DNA of 34,295 nucleotides from an uncultured Desulfocapsa sp. Lineage in GTDB: Bacteria; Desulfobacterota; Desulfobulbia; Desulfobulbales; Desulfocapsaceae. Location of the stretch: contig CAMZLK010000082.1 in assembly GCA_947311475.1 (NCBI GenBank), forward strand, positions 1-34,295, given 5' to 3'. The position numbers and the translations under genes are program-made. Below are positions 1 to 8,338 of the stretch, piece by piece (the stretch's first letter is position 1; every line of letters starts with the position of its first letter). The notes beneath the pieces are model-generated. The model was not told the DNA's origin and made no database searches. It saw only the letters and a program-made list of their open reading frames with translations.

Positions 1-417
1 ACAGGTGTGGGCAAATCCTTTCTTGCATGTGCCTTCGCCGAGAAAGCATGCCGAGACGGCTTCAGTGCTCTGTACCTTCGAATGTCCAAACTCTTTGAGG
101 ATTTAAGTCTTGCCAGGGGAGATGGTCGTTACCTGAAGCTATTGACTGGCTTCGCAAAGGCTGATTTACTTATTCTTGATGACTATGGATTAATGGCACT
201 GAATCAGGAACAACGTCACGATTTTCTAGAGATCCTTGAAGATCGGCACAACCTCAAATCAACACTTGTAACCAGCCAGCTGCCCATTGAACATTGGCAT
301 GAACAGATCGGTGACCCAACGATGGCTGACGCCATACTTGACCGTCTTGTTCACAGCGCACATAAAATAAAACTGACAGGAGAATCTATGAGAAAAGAGA
401 CAGCAAACTTGACATGA
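1..417 (+). CDS. istB: IstB-like ATP-binding transposition helper, 5' truncated by the window
   Basis: IstB is the AAA+ ATPase partner of the IstA transposase and controls target choice in IS21-type transposition. The reading frame is open from the first base and begins with TGVGKS, the end of the Walker A P-loop, so the N-terminal half is missing. LLILDDYG at roughly residues 55-62 is the Walker B strand. TSQLPIEHWHEQIGDPTMAD, followed by DRLVHSAHKIKLTGESMR, is the sensor and arginine region typical of IstB C-termini. The gene ends with TGA at 415-417 and is followed by the terminal repeats of the element. About 139 codons are visible, against roughly 245-260 residues for a full IstB. The family call is firm; whether the whole element is still active cannot be judged from here. 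Confidence 0.9.
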   Translation, partial: TGVGKSFLACAFAEKACRDGFSALYLRMSKLFEDLSLARGDGRYLKLLTGFAKADLLILDDYGLMALNQEQRHDFLEILEDRHNLKSTLVTSQLPIEHWHEQIGDPTMADAILDRLVHSAHKIKLTGESMRKETANLT

Positions 418-463
418 AATACAGGAGTAAAGTAAAGAGAAAATAACAGCGTCGCTTACGCTC

Positions 464-546
464 CGACACTCGTGTCCGAAATCACTGGACTGGGTGTCCG
501 CTTTCCCGTGGACTGACTGTCCGGTTTCGCCTGGACTGGGTGTCCG
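464..546. repeat. Tandem terminal repeats of the IS21-type element
   Basis: Three copies of a 15-bp core lie at 486-500, 509-523 and 532-546, exactly 23 bp apart. The first and third copies are identical (TGGACTGGGTGTCCG); the middle one reads TGGACTGACTGTCCG. A weaker fourth copy, CGACACTCGTGTCCG, lies at 464-478. Such arrays are the transposase-binding sites in IS21-family ends. Confidence 0.75.
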
Positions 547-552
547 GATTCA

Positions 553-840
553 GTGGAATACGCACCTATCCTACGAGCCATTGATAAATATCAGGAACTA
601 CAGGACAAGGGAGAACCTGTTGATGTTGTAATTATGGATCTCACCGTTCCAGGGAACATGGGAGGGGAGGAGGCAGCACGAAAGCTTTTACAGGTTGACC
701 CAAAAGCCAAACTCATTGTTGCCAGCGGCTATTCAAATGATCCTGTTATGGCTAACTATAAAAAATACGGATTTGGTGCAGCCCTCAGTAAACCATTTGA
801 TCTTAAAGAACTGGGCAGTGCAATTAGCTCAGTTCTCTAG
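553..840 (+). pseudogene. Response-regulator receiver domain remnant, N-terminus removed by the IS
   Basis: The frame encodes the second half of a two-component receiver domain. VDVVIMDLTVPGNMGGEEA carries the phospho-acceptor aspartate (MDLTVPG), LIVASGYSND holds the conserved Ser/Thr region, and ALSKPFDLKEL holds the conserved Lys-Pro. The first strand and the acidic pocket (DD or ED) that must precede it are absent, and the frame opens directly at the edge of the insertion sequence. Receivers with the wording LIVASGYSNDPVMANYKKYG are typical of the C-terminal receiver of large hybrid histidine kinases in delta-proteobacteria, so this is probably the tail of such a kinase cut by the IS. The GTG at 553 is only a possible start and there is no convincing ribosome binding site. 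The 3' end overlaps the convergent ilvY gene by 12 bp. Confidence 0.8.
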
Positions 841-1728
841 CTTGTCCGACTTATCCCCAGGAGCTGCAATCTCCCAAAAAGCATCCACCTGCGGCAAGCG
901 CTTACTTTTTTTCATTGTGCAGATACCAATGGAAAATGATTTCAGCTCGGGATTAACTGTTAAAATATCAATCTTCTCCTTTAGAGGGCTTTTTTCAAGA
1001 ACCAGTCCGGGAACCACTCCCACCCCGCAACCAAGTGCAACCATGGCAATAATTGCTTCGTTCCCTGATACCTGTGCATAAATATTGGGGACAATCCCCT
1101 TTTCACGGAACCAGCGATCTGTCCGCTCACGACTCAGGCCAAAATCTGCTGTGATTACCGGCGTTTTCGACCAGTCTATTGTATCCCCCTTATATTGCAC
1201 AGTTTCCGGAAAAACCGATGGGACAATAAAGACAAGTGGCGTTTCAAGTATCTTTACAAATTCTACTCGATCAGGCATTTTATCAGGAAGAGCTGCCACA
1301 GTAATATCCACTTCTCTGTTCTGTAATTTTGTAAGTGCCAGTGCTGCATCACCCGTCTTTAGATAAATTTGAACATCGGGGTGAACCGAACGGAAATCCT
1401 GGAATATCACAGGTAAGATGGAATAGGCCGCAGTGACAGAGCAGTAAATGGATATATCTCCCCCAAGTGCCGATTCTCTCGAAAGATCTCCCTGCATAAG
1501 TTCATAACGTTGAATCACATCATTTGCGTAAGAGCGAAACACTTTACCTGCAGCCGTAAGACTTACCGATCGATTATCACGGAGGAAAAGTGTTTCGCCA
1601 AGCGTGTCTTCAAGGCGCTGGATTATTCTAGTCAATGCCGATGGTGTGACATGACAGGCGCGACTGCTTTGGCCAAAATGCAGTGTACCTGCCAAATGTT
1701 TAAAAAGCCTTAACTCTCGAATATCCAT
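829..1728 (-). CDS. ilvY: LysR-family regulator IlvY, activator of ilvC
   Basis: IlvY activates transcription of ilvC when acetolactate or acetohydroxybutyrate, the substrates of IlvC, accumulate, and it represses its own gene. The 299-residue length matches the family. A winged helix-turn-helix occupies residues 1-60 (FGQSSRACHVTPSALTRIIQ is the recognition part), followed by a linker helix and a periplasmic-binding-like effector domain. ISIYCSVTAAYSILP and IIAMVALGCGVGVVPGLVLE closely follow the E. coli IlvY pattern. The ATG at 1728 is preceded by AAGGA seven bases upstream. The gene is divergent from ilvC across a 160-bp gap, the standard arrangement for this pair, which makes the specific name more secure than a generic LysR call. 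Confidence 0.9.
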   Translation of the reverse strand: MDIRELRLFKHLAGTLHFGQSSRACHVTPSALTRIIQRLEDTLGETLFLRDNRSVSLTAAGKVFRSYANDVIQRYELMQGDLSRESALGGDISIYCSVTAAYSILPVIFQDFRSVHPDVQIYLKTGDAALALTKLQNREVDITVAALPDKMPDRVEFVKILETPLVFIVPSVFPETVQYKGDTIDWSKTPVITADFGLSRERTDRWFREKGIVPNIYAQVSGNEAIIAMVALGCGVGVVPGLVLEKSPLKEKIDILTVNPELKSFSIGICTMKKSKRLPQVDAFWEIAAPGDKSDKLEN

Positions 1729-1754
1729 ACTTATTCCTTACATAAAGCTATTTG

Positions 1755-1802
1755 TTTCACTATCCGCAACACTATATTACAAACAAATCACTTTACGCAA
1801 CA
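1755..1802. promoter_or_regulatory. Candidate IlvY operator: two direct repeats 31 bp apart
   Basis: Two copies of TCACT-W-T-M-CGCAACA lie at 1757-1771 and 1788-1802 and match at 13 of 15 positions. Their 31-bp spacing is close to three DNA turns, so both face the same side of the helix. This is the geometry expected for a LysR-type tetramer bound between divergent genes. They lie 29-74 bp upstream of the ilvY start and 87-132 bp upstream of the ilvC start. Binding by IlvY is inferred from position, not shown. Confidence 0.5.
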
Positions 1803-1888
1803 AAAATACGTACTATTGTACCCAGTAATAATTCATTGTTTTATCGTTTTTCTTTCAACAAAAACATTACTTAAACAGGAGCATTGAC

Positions 1889-3361
1889 ATGTCAAACAAT
1901 TACTTCAACAGCCTTCCCTTACGTCTGCAACTCGAAGAACTCGGCCAGTGCCGTTTTATGGATATTTCAGAATTTAACGGAGTGGAAGCACTCAAAGGAA
2001 AAAAAATCGTCATTGTCGGCTGTGGTGCTCAGGGTTTAAACCAGGGCTTGAACCTTCGGGATTCCGGCCTTGATGTCTCTTACACCCTGCGTGATGCTGC
2101 AATCTCAGAACAACGCCAATCCTGGAAAAATGCCACTGAAAATGACTTCAAAGTTGGAACCTATCAGGAGATGCTTCCAACAGCCGATCTTGTTATCAAC
2201 CTGACCCCGGACAAACAGCATACAAACGTTATTGAAGCAGTTATGCCACTTATGAAAAAGGATGCCTGCCTCTCCTACTCCCACGGATTTAATATCGTTG
2301 AAGAGGGAATGCAGATCCGTGAAGACATCACCGTTGTCATGGTTGCCCCAAAATCTCCTGGTACTGAAGTCCGTGAAGAATACAAACGCGGTTTTGGAGT
2401 CCCCACCCTCCTTGCTGTGCATCGCGAAAATGACCCACAGGGAATCGGCTGGGATGTTGCCAAGGCATATGCAGCTGGAACTGGCGGACACCGTGCCGGC
2501 TGTCTGCAGTCCTCCTTTGTTGCTGAAGTAAAATCTGACCTCATGGGCGAGCAGACCATTCTTTGCGGAATGCTGCAAACCGGCTCACTTCTCTGTTTTG
2601 ACAAGATGACAGAAAAGGGAATTGACGCAGCCTATGCAGTAAAACTTATCCAGCACGGCTGGGAAACCATCACCGAAGCACTCAAACATGGTGGTATCAC
2701 AAATATGATGGATCGTCTTTCCAACCCGGCTAAAATTAAAGCCAATGATCTTTGTGATGAACTAAAAAGCATAATGGAACCACTTTTTCACAAGCATATG
2801 GATGATATCATGTCTGGACATTTCTCCAAAACCATGATGGAAGACTGGGCCAATGATGATACAAATCTCCTGAAATGGCGTAAGGAAACCGGTGAAACCA
2901 CATTTGAAAAAACAGATGCTGCCGACACTGAGATCAGTGAGCAGGAATTCTTTGACAACGGTATCCTCATGGTTGCCATGATCAAAGCTGGTGTCGAGCT
3001 TGCCTTCGACACAATGGTTGCAGCAGGAATCAAAGAAGAATCAGCCTATTACGAGTCTCTTCATGAGGTTCCGCTGATTGCAAACCTCATCACTCGAAAG
3101 AAACTCTATGAGATGAATGTTGTTATTTCTGACACTGCTGAGTATGGCTGTTATCTGTTTAACCATGCATGCCTGCCACTGCTGGCTGATTTTATGAAGA
3201 CAGTCGACACCGATGTTATCGGCAAAACCATTGAGACCAAAGACAATGGGGTAAACAATGTGGAACTTATTGAGACCAATGAATCCATTCGCTACACCGG
3301 TGTTGAGGCAATTGGAGAGGAACTGCGCTCTTATATGAGTGCTATGAAGCAAATTATTTAG
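1889..3361 (+). CDS. ilvC: Ketol-acid reductoisomerase, class II (long, E. coli type)
   Basis: IlvC converts 2-acetolactate and 2-aceto-2-hydroxybutyrate to the dihydroxy acids of valine and isoleucine synthesis, using NADPH and Mg2+. The 490-residue length matches the class II enzyme (about 490) and not the short class I enzyme (about 330-340). The N-terminal Rossmann fold shows [20 protein letters not shown], with the GxGxxGxxxG nucleotide loop followed by Arg residues suited to [24 protein letters not shown] is the conserved catalytic-lysine segment. [20 protein letters not shown] supplies the metal-binding Asp and Glu, and a duplicated knotted C-terminal domain follows. AGGAG stands eight bases before the ATG. 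Transcription is probably driven by the adjacent, divergent ilvY. I see no damage to the gene. Confidence 0.97.
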   Translation: MSNNYFNSLPLRLQLEELGQCRFMDISEFNGVEALKGKKIVIVGCGAQGLNQGLNLRDSGLDVSYTLRDAAISEQRQSWKNATENDFKVGTYQEMLPTADLVINLTPDKQHTNVIEAVMPLMKKDACLSYSHGFNIVEEGMQIREDITVVMVAPKSPGTEVREEYKRGFGVPTLLAVHRENDPQGIGWDVAKAYAAGTGGHRAGCLQSSFVAEVKSDLMGEQTILCGMLQTGSLLCFDKMTEKGIDAAYAVKLIQHGWETITEALKHGGITNMMDRLSNPAKIKANDLCDELKSIMEPLFHKHMDDIMSGHFSKTMMEDWANDDTNLLKWRKETGETTFEKTDAADTEISEQEFFDNGILMVAMIKAGVELAFDTMVAAGIKEESAYYESLHEVPLIANLITRKKLYEMNVVISDTAEYGCYLFNHACLPLLADFMKTVDTDVIGKTIETKDNGVNNVELIETNESIRYTGVEAIGEELRSYMSAMKQII

Positions 3362-3507
3362 TGCCTTACTCCTGAAAAGCTGTAATAAAAACAAGAATAT
3401 GTGAGAATAAATACTATCAAACCGGTATGAATAGCAACAGATAGCGAACAAAGAGAGACCTTCGAGGCACTTACTTGCGGTTTATCTGCGTTAGATCTCC
3501 CCTGCCC

Positions 3508-3545
3508 TGTTTTGACTGAAAAGACCACTCTTTTCAGTCAAAACA
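3508..3545 (+). terminator. Hairpin downstream of ilvC, probable terminator
   Basis: A perfect 17-bp inverted repeat (TGTTTTGACTGAAAAGA and its complement) surrounds the 4-base loop CCAC and is followed by TTTTCTCATTTT. It starts 147 bp after the ilvC stop codon. The stem is A/T-rich, so it may act as a weak or bidirectional terminator; the call rests on the fold and position only. Confidence 0.55.
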
Positions 3546-3563
3546 TTTTCTCATTTTATATAA

Positions 3564-3718
3564 GATAAACTCGTAAAAAGGTCAAAAACAGGATGGACTT
3601 GTAAAAAACTTCATATCCGAGGCACGGAAATTTACAATCTTTTCAGCGTACTAAGGTACGTTGAAGAGATTATAAATTTGCAGTAACTAAGGAGATGAAG
3701 AGTTTTTACGAGTCCATC
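3564..3718. repeat. Large palindromic repeat element, copy 1
   Basis: The core at 3592-3718 is a 127-bp near-perfect palindrome centred on TAAG. Its outer arms read GATGGACTTGTAAAAAACTT and, complementarily, GATGGACTCGTAAAAACTCT; the inner arms include TTCAGCGTAC / GTACGTTGAA. It is preceded by GATAAACTCGTAAAAAGGTC (3564-3583). The same combination, a GATAARCTCGTAAAAA leader followed by a GATGG...GTAAAAACTCTTCAT hairpin, recurs in inverted orientation at 8339-8427. The two therefore belong to one dispersed, non-coding repeat family. Confidence 0.75.
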
Positions 3719-3966
3719 ATATAAGACATCTTTTCATGCCAACAGGCCTTATTGGGGCAATTTTCACCGGATTTCTGTTACCTGCCAAGGAGCGTTCATC
3801 GCAGACAATAATGGCCTGAGAAGTATTATTTCTTTTGTCTTTTGAGTGATCGACTACAAGACGGGAACCAAAGAGCTTACCATTGATTAAAACTCCTGAT
3901 ACTGTTTCCTGTTGCGGCAATTCACATGAAGCTATCAGTTAATTGAATAAAGGAATGAAAGCCAGG
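3719..3966. other. Intergenic stretch with no convincing gene
   Basis: Together with the hairpin and palindrome before it, this makes about 600 bp between ilvC and the end of the secretion operon without an assured gene. A minus-strand open frame at 3717-3920 (67 codons, TTG start, no ribosome binding site) has a fairly protein-like composition, but I do not recognise it and it runs into the repeat. It may be a decayed gene end. I see no promoter that I would defend. Confidence 0.4.
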
Positions 3967-6087
3967 CTATGCCTGAGGATTTTCACGATGCAGGAACCAG
4001 GTCAGTAAAAATTTCCAGATGATATGGCCAGGGGTTTTGGAAATCCCTTTTATCTGTACCTGCGCCTGTTGCCCTGACCTCAGTTTCTGTTTCACCTCAT
4101 CTGGAAGCTGGATAGTTACGGAAAAACGAGGAGAAAAAAGAACAAATGCATGTTCCTGCTTTCTTCCCGGCGCCGGCTTCACATCAAAAGGGCCACCGTA
4201 GATGCCAGCCAATGAAGGGTGCGGTAATTCCAGTAATGCGACAGGAGCCACCTTCTCTATACGACCTGAGAATCTGCCCAATCCTCTGTCTCTCATATCG
4301 ACCACGACTTCCTCTCCTACCCGGCCGATAAATGAGCTGATATCATCCTGGCCAATCGAAGCCACCAGATGTTTATTTCGAGGACTCACAACCTGGGCCA
4401 ACTCTGCCCCTTTATGTACCCATGTACCTTGCAGACTTTCAAGCCCATTCCCCACAAGTTTGCCAACTCCCGGTGCATAAATCTTTAACCCCTTTATATC
4501 TGCATCAAGATTGGCTTTTCTTTTTTGAAGTACCTTTCTCTGCTGATCCAATATCTGTAACTCGGAATGGGTACCAATGGAAATCGCCTGACGTCGTTTC
4601 AAATTGAGTATTTCGAGCTGAAGGGCAAGCTCTCTACTGCTACTTACAATCTCTTCATTCATAAGTTCCAGCAATAACTGCCCTTGTTTGACAATATCAC
4701 CTTCTTTTACGAAAATATGATCGACAAATCCTTCAGACACAGTGCGTACAGTATACTGTTCATCAAACAATACCACACCGGGAACGTTTATATTCTTCTC
4801 CCAGCTGATCCCAAACAGTACAAAACCACCAATCAAACCGACCGCTGCAAGACGGATTAAAAAATGAGACACCACCTTGGGATTCTGCTCTTTATAGGCG
4901 GGAATCCTTTCCACAAACGCAAGTAGCGGCTGAACTATCCAGCCCGTAGCTGCCGCAATGGTAATAAGCAATCCCCAGCCACTGAACAACCCGGCAGCAA
5001 GATACCCAAGACTAAACAATATGAGTATTCTCCATATATTCAGACCTATTCCATAAGCTTTAACAAAAGCTGATTGCTCTTCACCCGGTTCTACGATACC
5101 CAACCAGAATTTTTTAACCCGTCTTCGTACAGCGGTGAGTCCATGAAAATATAAGTTTGGGATTTGTACTATATCAGAGAGTACATAGTAGCCGTCAAAA
5201 CGCATCAAAGGATTGGCATTAAAGAGAATGGAGCTCACCCCGGCAACAAGAACAGTGTTATGAGCAAGAAGTGCTCCGGCTGTTCCAAGATGTGTCGCCC
5301 AGTAAAGAATCGCAATCCAGGCGACAAAAAGTTCTATATACATCCCTGCAAGGGCTACATGAATACGCTGCCACCTGGATGGGAAGGTCCATGAAGAGGA
5401 TGCATTAACATAGGTCAAAGGAATAAAGAGAATAAAAAGTATCCCCATTTCATTAACCTGCCCCCCATAACGATGACAACTGAGTGCATGGGAAAGCTCA
5501 TGCAGGATCTTAAGCAATATCCAGACAAGAGAAAGAATAACAATATTGGAAGAGGAAAAAAAACCTGCTGTCTGGCTGGTAAAACTATTCCAGTTTACAA
5601 ATAATGTACCCAGGGCAACAACTGCAAAAAGAAGCCAGATCGCAAAAAAAATCGGGCCCGTGATCCAACTCAACCAGGGTGCGATACGGGAGAGAAATGA
5701 GTCGGGATTAAATAAAGGAATACGAAAACTTATAATATTAAGCTTAGCCAGCCAGTTTTTCTTCTTTGCAGACAACTCTGCCGATTCAATGGCTTCAAGG
5801 GTTGTAGTGTCCTGATTTTGTAATAACTGGCGGCCGGCCAGCCATTTCAGAATTGTGACAGCTTCTTCTTTAGTTACGGTCTCTTCCGAATAATTATCAC
5901 TGTCTGTATCATCAGGAAGAGTACTTAAATCATCTCCCCTGTTCAGACTGCACAAAAAGAGATATTCCCTGCGGCCAATCTTGAAAAAAAGGTTTCGCAG
6001 TGGATCCTCTATTACATATCCTTTCTCTTCCCCTGTGAGAAGTGTGATACTAAGATCATCCCGAAGTCTAGGTTGCGCGTCAGACAT
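3967..6087 (-). CDS. PqqD-like / M50 metalloprotease / HlyD-type fusion membrane protein
   Basis: This 706-residue protein joins three parts. Residues 1-100 are a cytosolic PqqD-like domain (LRNLFFKIGRREYLFLCSL, then a helix with EEAVTILKWLAGRQLL), a fold that binds peptide leaders in RiPP systems. Residues 140-425 are a polytopic membrane core with HELSH at 196-200, the HExxH zinc site of M50 (site-2-type) proteases. NPLMRFDGYYVLSD near 292-305 supplies the downstream Asp ligand motif. Residues about 430-700 are an HlyD/biotinyl-lipoyl adaptor: VRTVSEGFVDHIFVKEGDIV is one half of the lipoyl hairpin, then comes a coiled coil, then a barrel. The ATG lies two bases after the stop of the preceding gene (TAATAATG), with no Shine-Dalgarno of its own, so translation is probably coupled. 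It is the last gene of the giant-protein operon. I infer that it takes the place of the inner-membrane pump and may clip or capture the giant protein's N-terminal motif. Confidence 0.85.
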   Translation of the reverse strand: MSDAQPRLRDDLSITLLTGEEKGYVIEDPLRNLFFKIGRREYLFLCSLNRGDDLSTLPDDTDSDNYSEETVTKEEAVTILKWLAGRQLLQNQDTTTLEAIESAELSAKKKNWLAKLNIISFRIPLFNPDSFLSRIAPWLSWITGPIFFAIWLLFAVVALGTLFVNWNSFTSQTAGFFSSSNIVILSLVWILLKILHELSHALSCHRYGGQVNEMGILFILFIPLTYVNASSSWTFPSRWQRIHVALAGMYIELFVAWIAILYWATHLGTAGALLAHNTVLVAGVSSILFNANPLMRFDGYYVLSDIVQIPNLYFHGLTAVRRRVKKFWLGIVEPGEEQSAFVKAYGIGLNIWRILILFSLGYLAAGLFSGWGLLITIAAATGWIVQPLLAFVERIPAYKEQNPKVVSHFLIRLAAVGLIGGFVLFGISWEKNINVPGVVLFDEQYTVRTVSEGFVDHIFVKEGDIVKQGQLLLELMNEEIVSSSRELALQLEILNLKRRQAISIGTHSELQILDQQRKVLQKRKANLDADIKGLKIYAPGVGKLVGNGLESLQGTWVHKGAELAQVVSPRNKHLVASIGQDDISSFIGRVGEEVVVDMRDRGLGRFSGRIEKVAPVALLELPHPSLAGIYGGPFDVKPAPGRKQEHAFVLFSPRFSVTIQLPDEVKQKLRSGQQAQVQIKGISKTPGHIIWKFLLTWFLHRENPQA

Positions 6088-6089
6088 TA

Positions 6090-7931
6090 TTAAAATAATT
6101 TGTTCAATACTTTACATAGGGCATACCAGGGTTTATGAAAATAGATCCAGGCAAGGCTCCGACGACCGCATTTAATGGTCGCATGGCCTTGCATTCCAGG
6201 CTGTAATACCCTATCTTTATTTTCCAGCTCAAGGGTGGTCAGAAAAATATTAGCCCCCTGAACAATCTCTGATTTTGGGGCTATCCGATCAACAGTTGCC
6301 TCCCAGCTCCTGCCTGGAAATGCATCAAAATGAACCTCGACTTCCATATCCTTTGCCACATAGGAAACATCTTCATCAAGCACTGCCAGCTCAACCAGAA
6401 CAGTTTCAAGGGGAGCAATTTCAAAAAGCAGCTGTCCCCGGCCGACAGGTCCGCCAACTTCCTGTTTTAAATCTCCGCTTAAAACAATTCCATCAATTGG
6501 ACTCTTGAGGGCAAGGGTCTGTTGTCGATCCAGTAACAGTTGTGAACGCTCCTGCAGACGTCGGGCTTCAAGAAGTGATATTTGGGCTGGAGCAATATCA
6601 CCAGTGGCCAGATAATTATCCCGCATTTTAAGTGCTTTGGCGCTATCTGCTTCAAGGGATCGCAATTCAAGATCTATTTCACGTCCATCAAGTACTGCAA
6701 GTAATGCACTCTTTTGGACGTGATCCCCGGGTTCAACTAAAACCTTTTCAAGCATTCCATCAAAACGGGCAACCACATAGTGGACCTGCACAGGTCGAAC
6801 CCAGGTGTCCGGATGGAGATTAAAGCTTTTTGGAAAAAAGGCAGCAGCGCAAAGCAATAAAGCAACAATCCCTGCCACAAACATTTTTTTTGTTCCAGAC
6901 ATTGCCTTGACATTCGTTTCAATCTTTTTAGGAGAAGCGGAAGAAACAATGCCATTAAAAGCCGGGCCAAGAAGAGCTGCAGCGTGCTCAAATTCTGCCA
7001 ACTTCCCGCCTCGTTCCTGCTCCTCATCCCAAAGAAAAATCAGAACGGTGCCGCTTTTTTTTACACCTGGCAAAAAAACCGCCGCTCCCTGCTGCATCCC
7101 TGCAGAACGAACAAGTTCTTTCATAAGCAGAGATTGTCCATGCCCCTTATCATTGGCCTTACCAGGCCAGAGGATGGGCTGTGTGTGTTGATGACACTCC
7201 TGCATTACTTTGATCAATTGACGGGATTGCCGGGTACGGCTATCAATCTTCACCATATCGCTGGCGACACGCAACCGTACTTTATTACTCTCACTGCCAC
7301 TGCCAAGAACAAGCATTCCGCAACCGGACCACTTTTTTACGATATCACAAAGCCCTCGAGCATCTAGTTCACCTTTCTGCTGCAATAACAATTGGAGGAG
7401 TTCTGTTGATCCAGTACCAACCTCTTGAGACTGACCATTGGAAAACAGGAGTTGTGCAAGAATTGATGCAATAAGTTGAAGAATAATGAGAAAAGCTTCC
7501 TCTGGACTGTCTCCAAGCAGAACAATTACACTGAGACAACAGGAATGTTTATCGTCTTTGGCCGACACAGGGCAGGAAAGAATGCGTGCAGAGGGAAATT
7601 TCTCAAGGGGAGCAATGGAAGCTTTTCCTGCCTGCATGGCCAGTGCGGCTCTTCTACGGCACTCTCCAGCAAGATCAGGTGACCATGCTTCTGCCTGGCG
7701 GGAGATCAGCTGCGCAGCCTGTCTGGTTTCAGCGTCAGCCCCGACAAATAACAGAGCACCAGCACCATTAACTAATCCCAGTGCCAGCAGCAACAAGTGA
7801 TCTATCTTGCCCTTTACCTCCCCGCCCCCTGCAAGAATCCCAAACACTCGTTCTGCCAATCTGGCAGGATCAGGTGCTTGCAACCTCTGGGGTTTTTGTT
7901 CCGAAGAATCCTGGGATGATAACTCGGTCAA
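6090..7931 (-). CDS. Membrane-anchored HlyD-type adaptor with cytosolic GAF-like region
   Basis: Residues 1-340 look cytosolic and contain two GAF-like alpha/beta segments (about 28-165 and 175-330), by pattern only. A single membrane segment follows at about 350-367 (FVAGIVALLLCAAAFF). The C-terminal part is periplasmic and HlyD-like: VARFDGMLEKVLVEPGDHVQ is the first lipoyl half, a short alpha-hairpin follows, and LKSPIDGIVLSGDLKQEVGG is the second half before a beta-barrel. This architecture couples a possible cytosolic sensor to an export adaptor. The start is uncertain: the longest frame begins with TTG at 7931 and has no clear ribosome binding site, and the first internal ATG is only at residue 99. 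It lies 68 bp after the DUF3467 gene and is directly coupled to the M50 fusion gene. A specific ligand cannot be named. Confidence 0.78.
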   Translation of the reverse strand: MTELSSQDSSEQKPQRLQAPDPARLAERVFGILAGGGEVKGKIDHLLLLALGLVNGAGALLFVGADAETRQAAQLISRQAEAWSPDLAGECRRRAALAMQAGKASIAPLEKFPSARILSCPVSAKDDKHSCCLSVIVLLGDSPEEAFLIILQLIASILAQLLFSNGQSQEVGTGSTELLQLLLQQKGELDARGLCDIVKKWSGCGMLVLGSGSESNKVRLRVASDMVKIDSRTRQSRQLIKVMQECHQHTQPILWPGKANDKGHGQSLLMKELVRSAGMQQGAAVFLPGVKKSGTVLIFLWDEEQERGGKLAEFEHAAALLGPAFNGIVSSASPKKIETNVKAMSGTKKMFVAGIVALLLCAAAFFPKSFNLHPDTWVRPVQVHYVVARFDGMLEKVLVEPGDHVQKSALLAVLDGREIDLELRSLEADSAKALKMRDNYLATGDIAPAQISLLEARRLQERSQLLLDRQQTLALKSPIDGIVLSGDLKQEVGGPVGRGQLLFEIAPLETVLVELAVLDEDVSYVAKDMEVEVHFDAFPGRSWEATVDRIAPKSEIVQGANIFLTTLELENKDRVLQPGMQGHATIKCGRRSLAWIYFHKPWYALCKVLNKLF

Positions 7932-7999
7932 AACAATCTAAGAAAGGACACTGGGATATTGATATAAAAAAACGATTTCATAAAACAGTACACATAATT

Positions 8000-8299
8000 C
8001 TACTGCAATTTTGGCAATTTTGCCTGAGATGTTTCAGGAGCTGCTTTTTTTGTTTTTTGTTCTGACAATACCTGAGCAAGGATTTTATACAAGCGCACAG
8101 CCCCCTGTTTGGACATTGCAATTCTGGTATGCACTGGAAGTATGGTCTCATTCCCCGCCGGATCACTCATTGGACCTGAGGAAAAATTAATTGTTATGTC
8201 TTCATCTGAAGTGTTGAGAATAAACTGAGAAGCATACAAGGCTGAGGTTTCATTGTACCTTACTTTTACCTGCTGCTGTTTGTCCTTTTTATCTGCCAT
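8000..8299 (-). CDS. Small DUF3467-family protein
   Basis: The 99-residue product matches the DUF3467 pattern. After a lysine- and glutamine-rich start (MADKKDKQQQVKVRYNE) comes ALYASQFILNTSDEDITINF, a two-strand segment, then a variable loop, then ILPVHTRIAMSKQGAVRLYK leading into a final helix. No signal peptide or membrane segment is visible, so it should stay in the cytosol. The ATG at 8299 has GGAG about ten bases upstream. DUF3467 has no assigned function. Here it sits between the HlyD adaptor and the GAF-HlyD gene of a secretion operon, which suggests a cytosolic accessory role such as holding or signalling. That role is inferred from context alone. Confidence 0.75.
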   Translation of the reverse strand: MADKKDKQQQVKVRYNETSALYASQFILNTSDEDITINFSSGPMSDPAGNETILPVHTRIAMSKQGAVRLYKILAQVLSEQKTKKAAPETSQAKLPKLQ

Positions 8300-8338
8300 G
8301 GGGGTATTTCTCCAGGAATTTTAATACTACTAATTTTT

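Larger units (their letters stand above)
1..548 (+). mobile_element. Right end of an IS21-family insertion sequence (partial)
   Basis: The window opens inside an IS21-type element. It holds the 3' part of an IstB-like ATPase gene (1-417), then about 130 bp of non-coding DNA with tandem copies of a TGGACTGNNTGTCCG-type motif. Multiple terminal repeats of this kind are the hallmark of IS21-family ends. The transposase gene istA would lie to the left, outside the window. The exact outer end cannot be fixed without an uninterrupted relative; it should be near 546-552, because family-like receiver-domain sequence begins just after that. Confidence 0.75.

Noticed and set aside
3717-3920. A 67-codon minus-strand frame with protein-like composition
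   Set aside because: TTG start without a ribosome binding site, no recognised family, and its end lies in the palindromic repeat. It could be the end of a decayed gene but cannot be supported.
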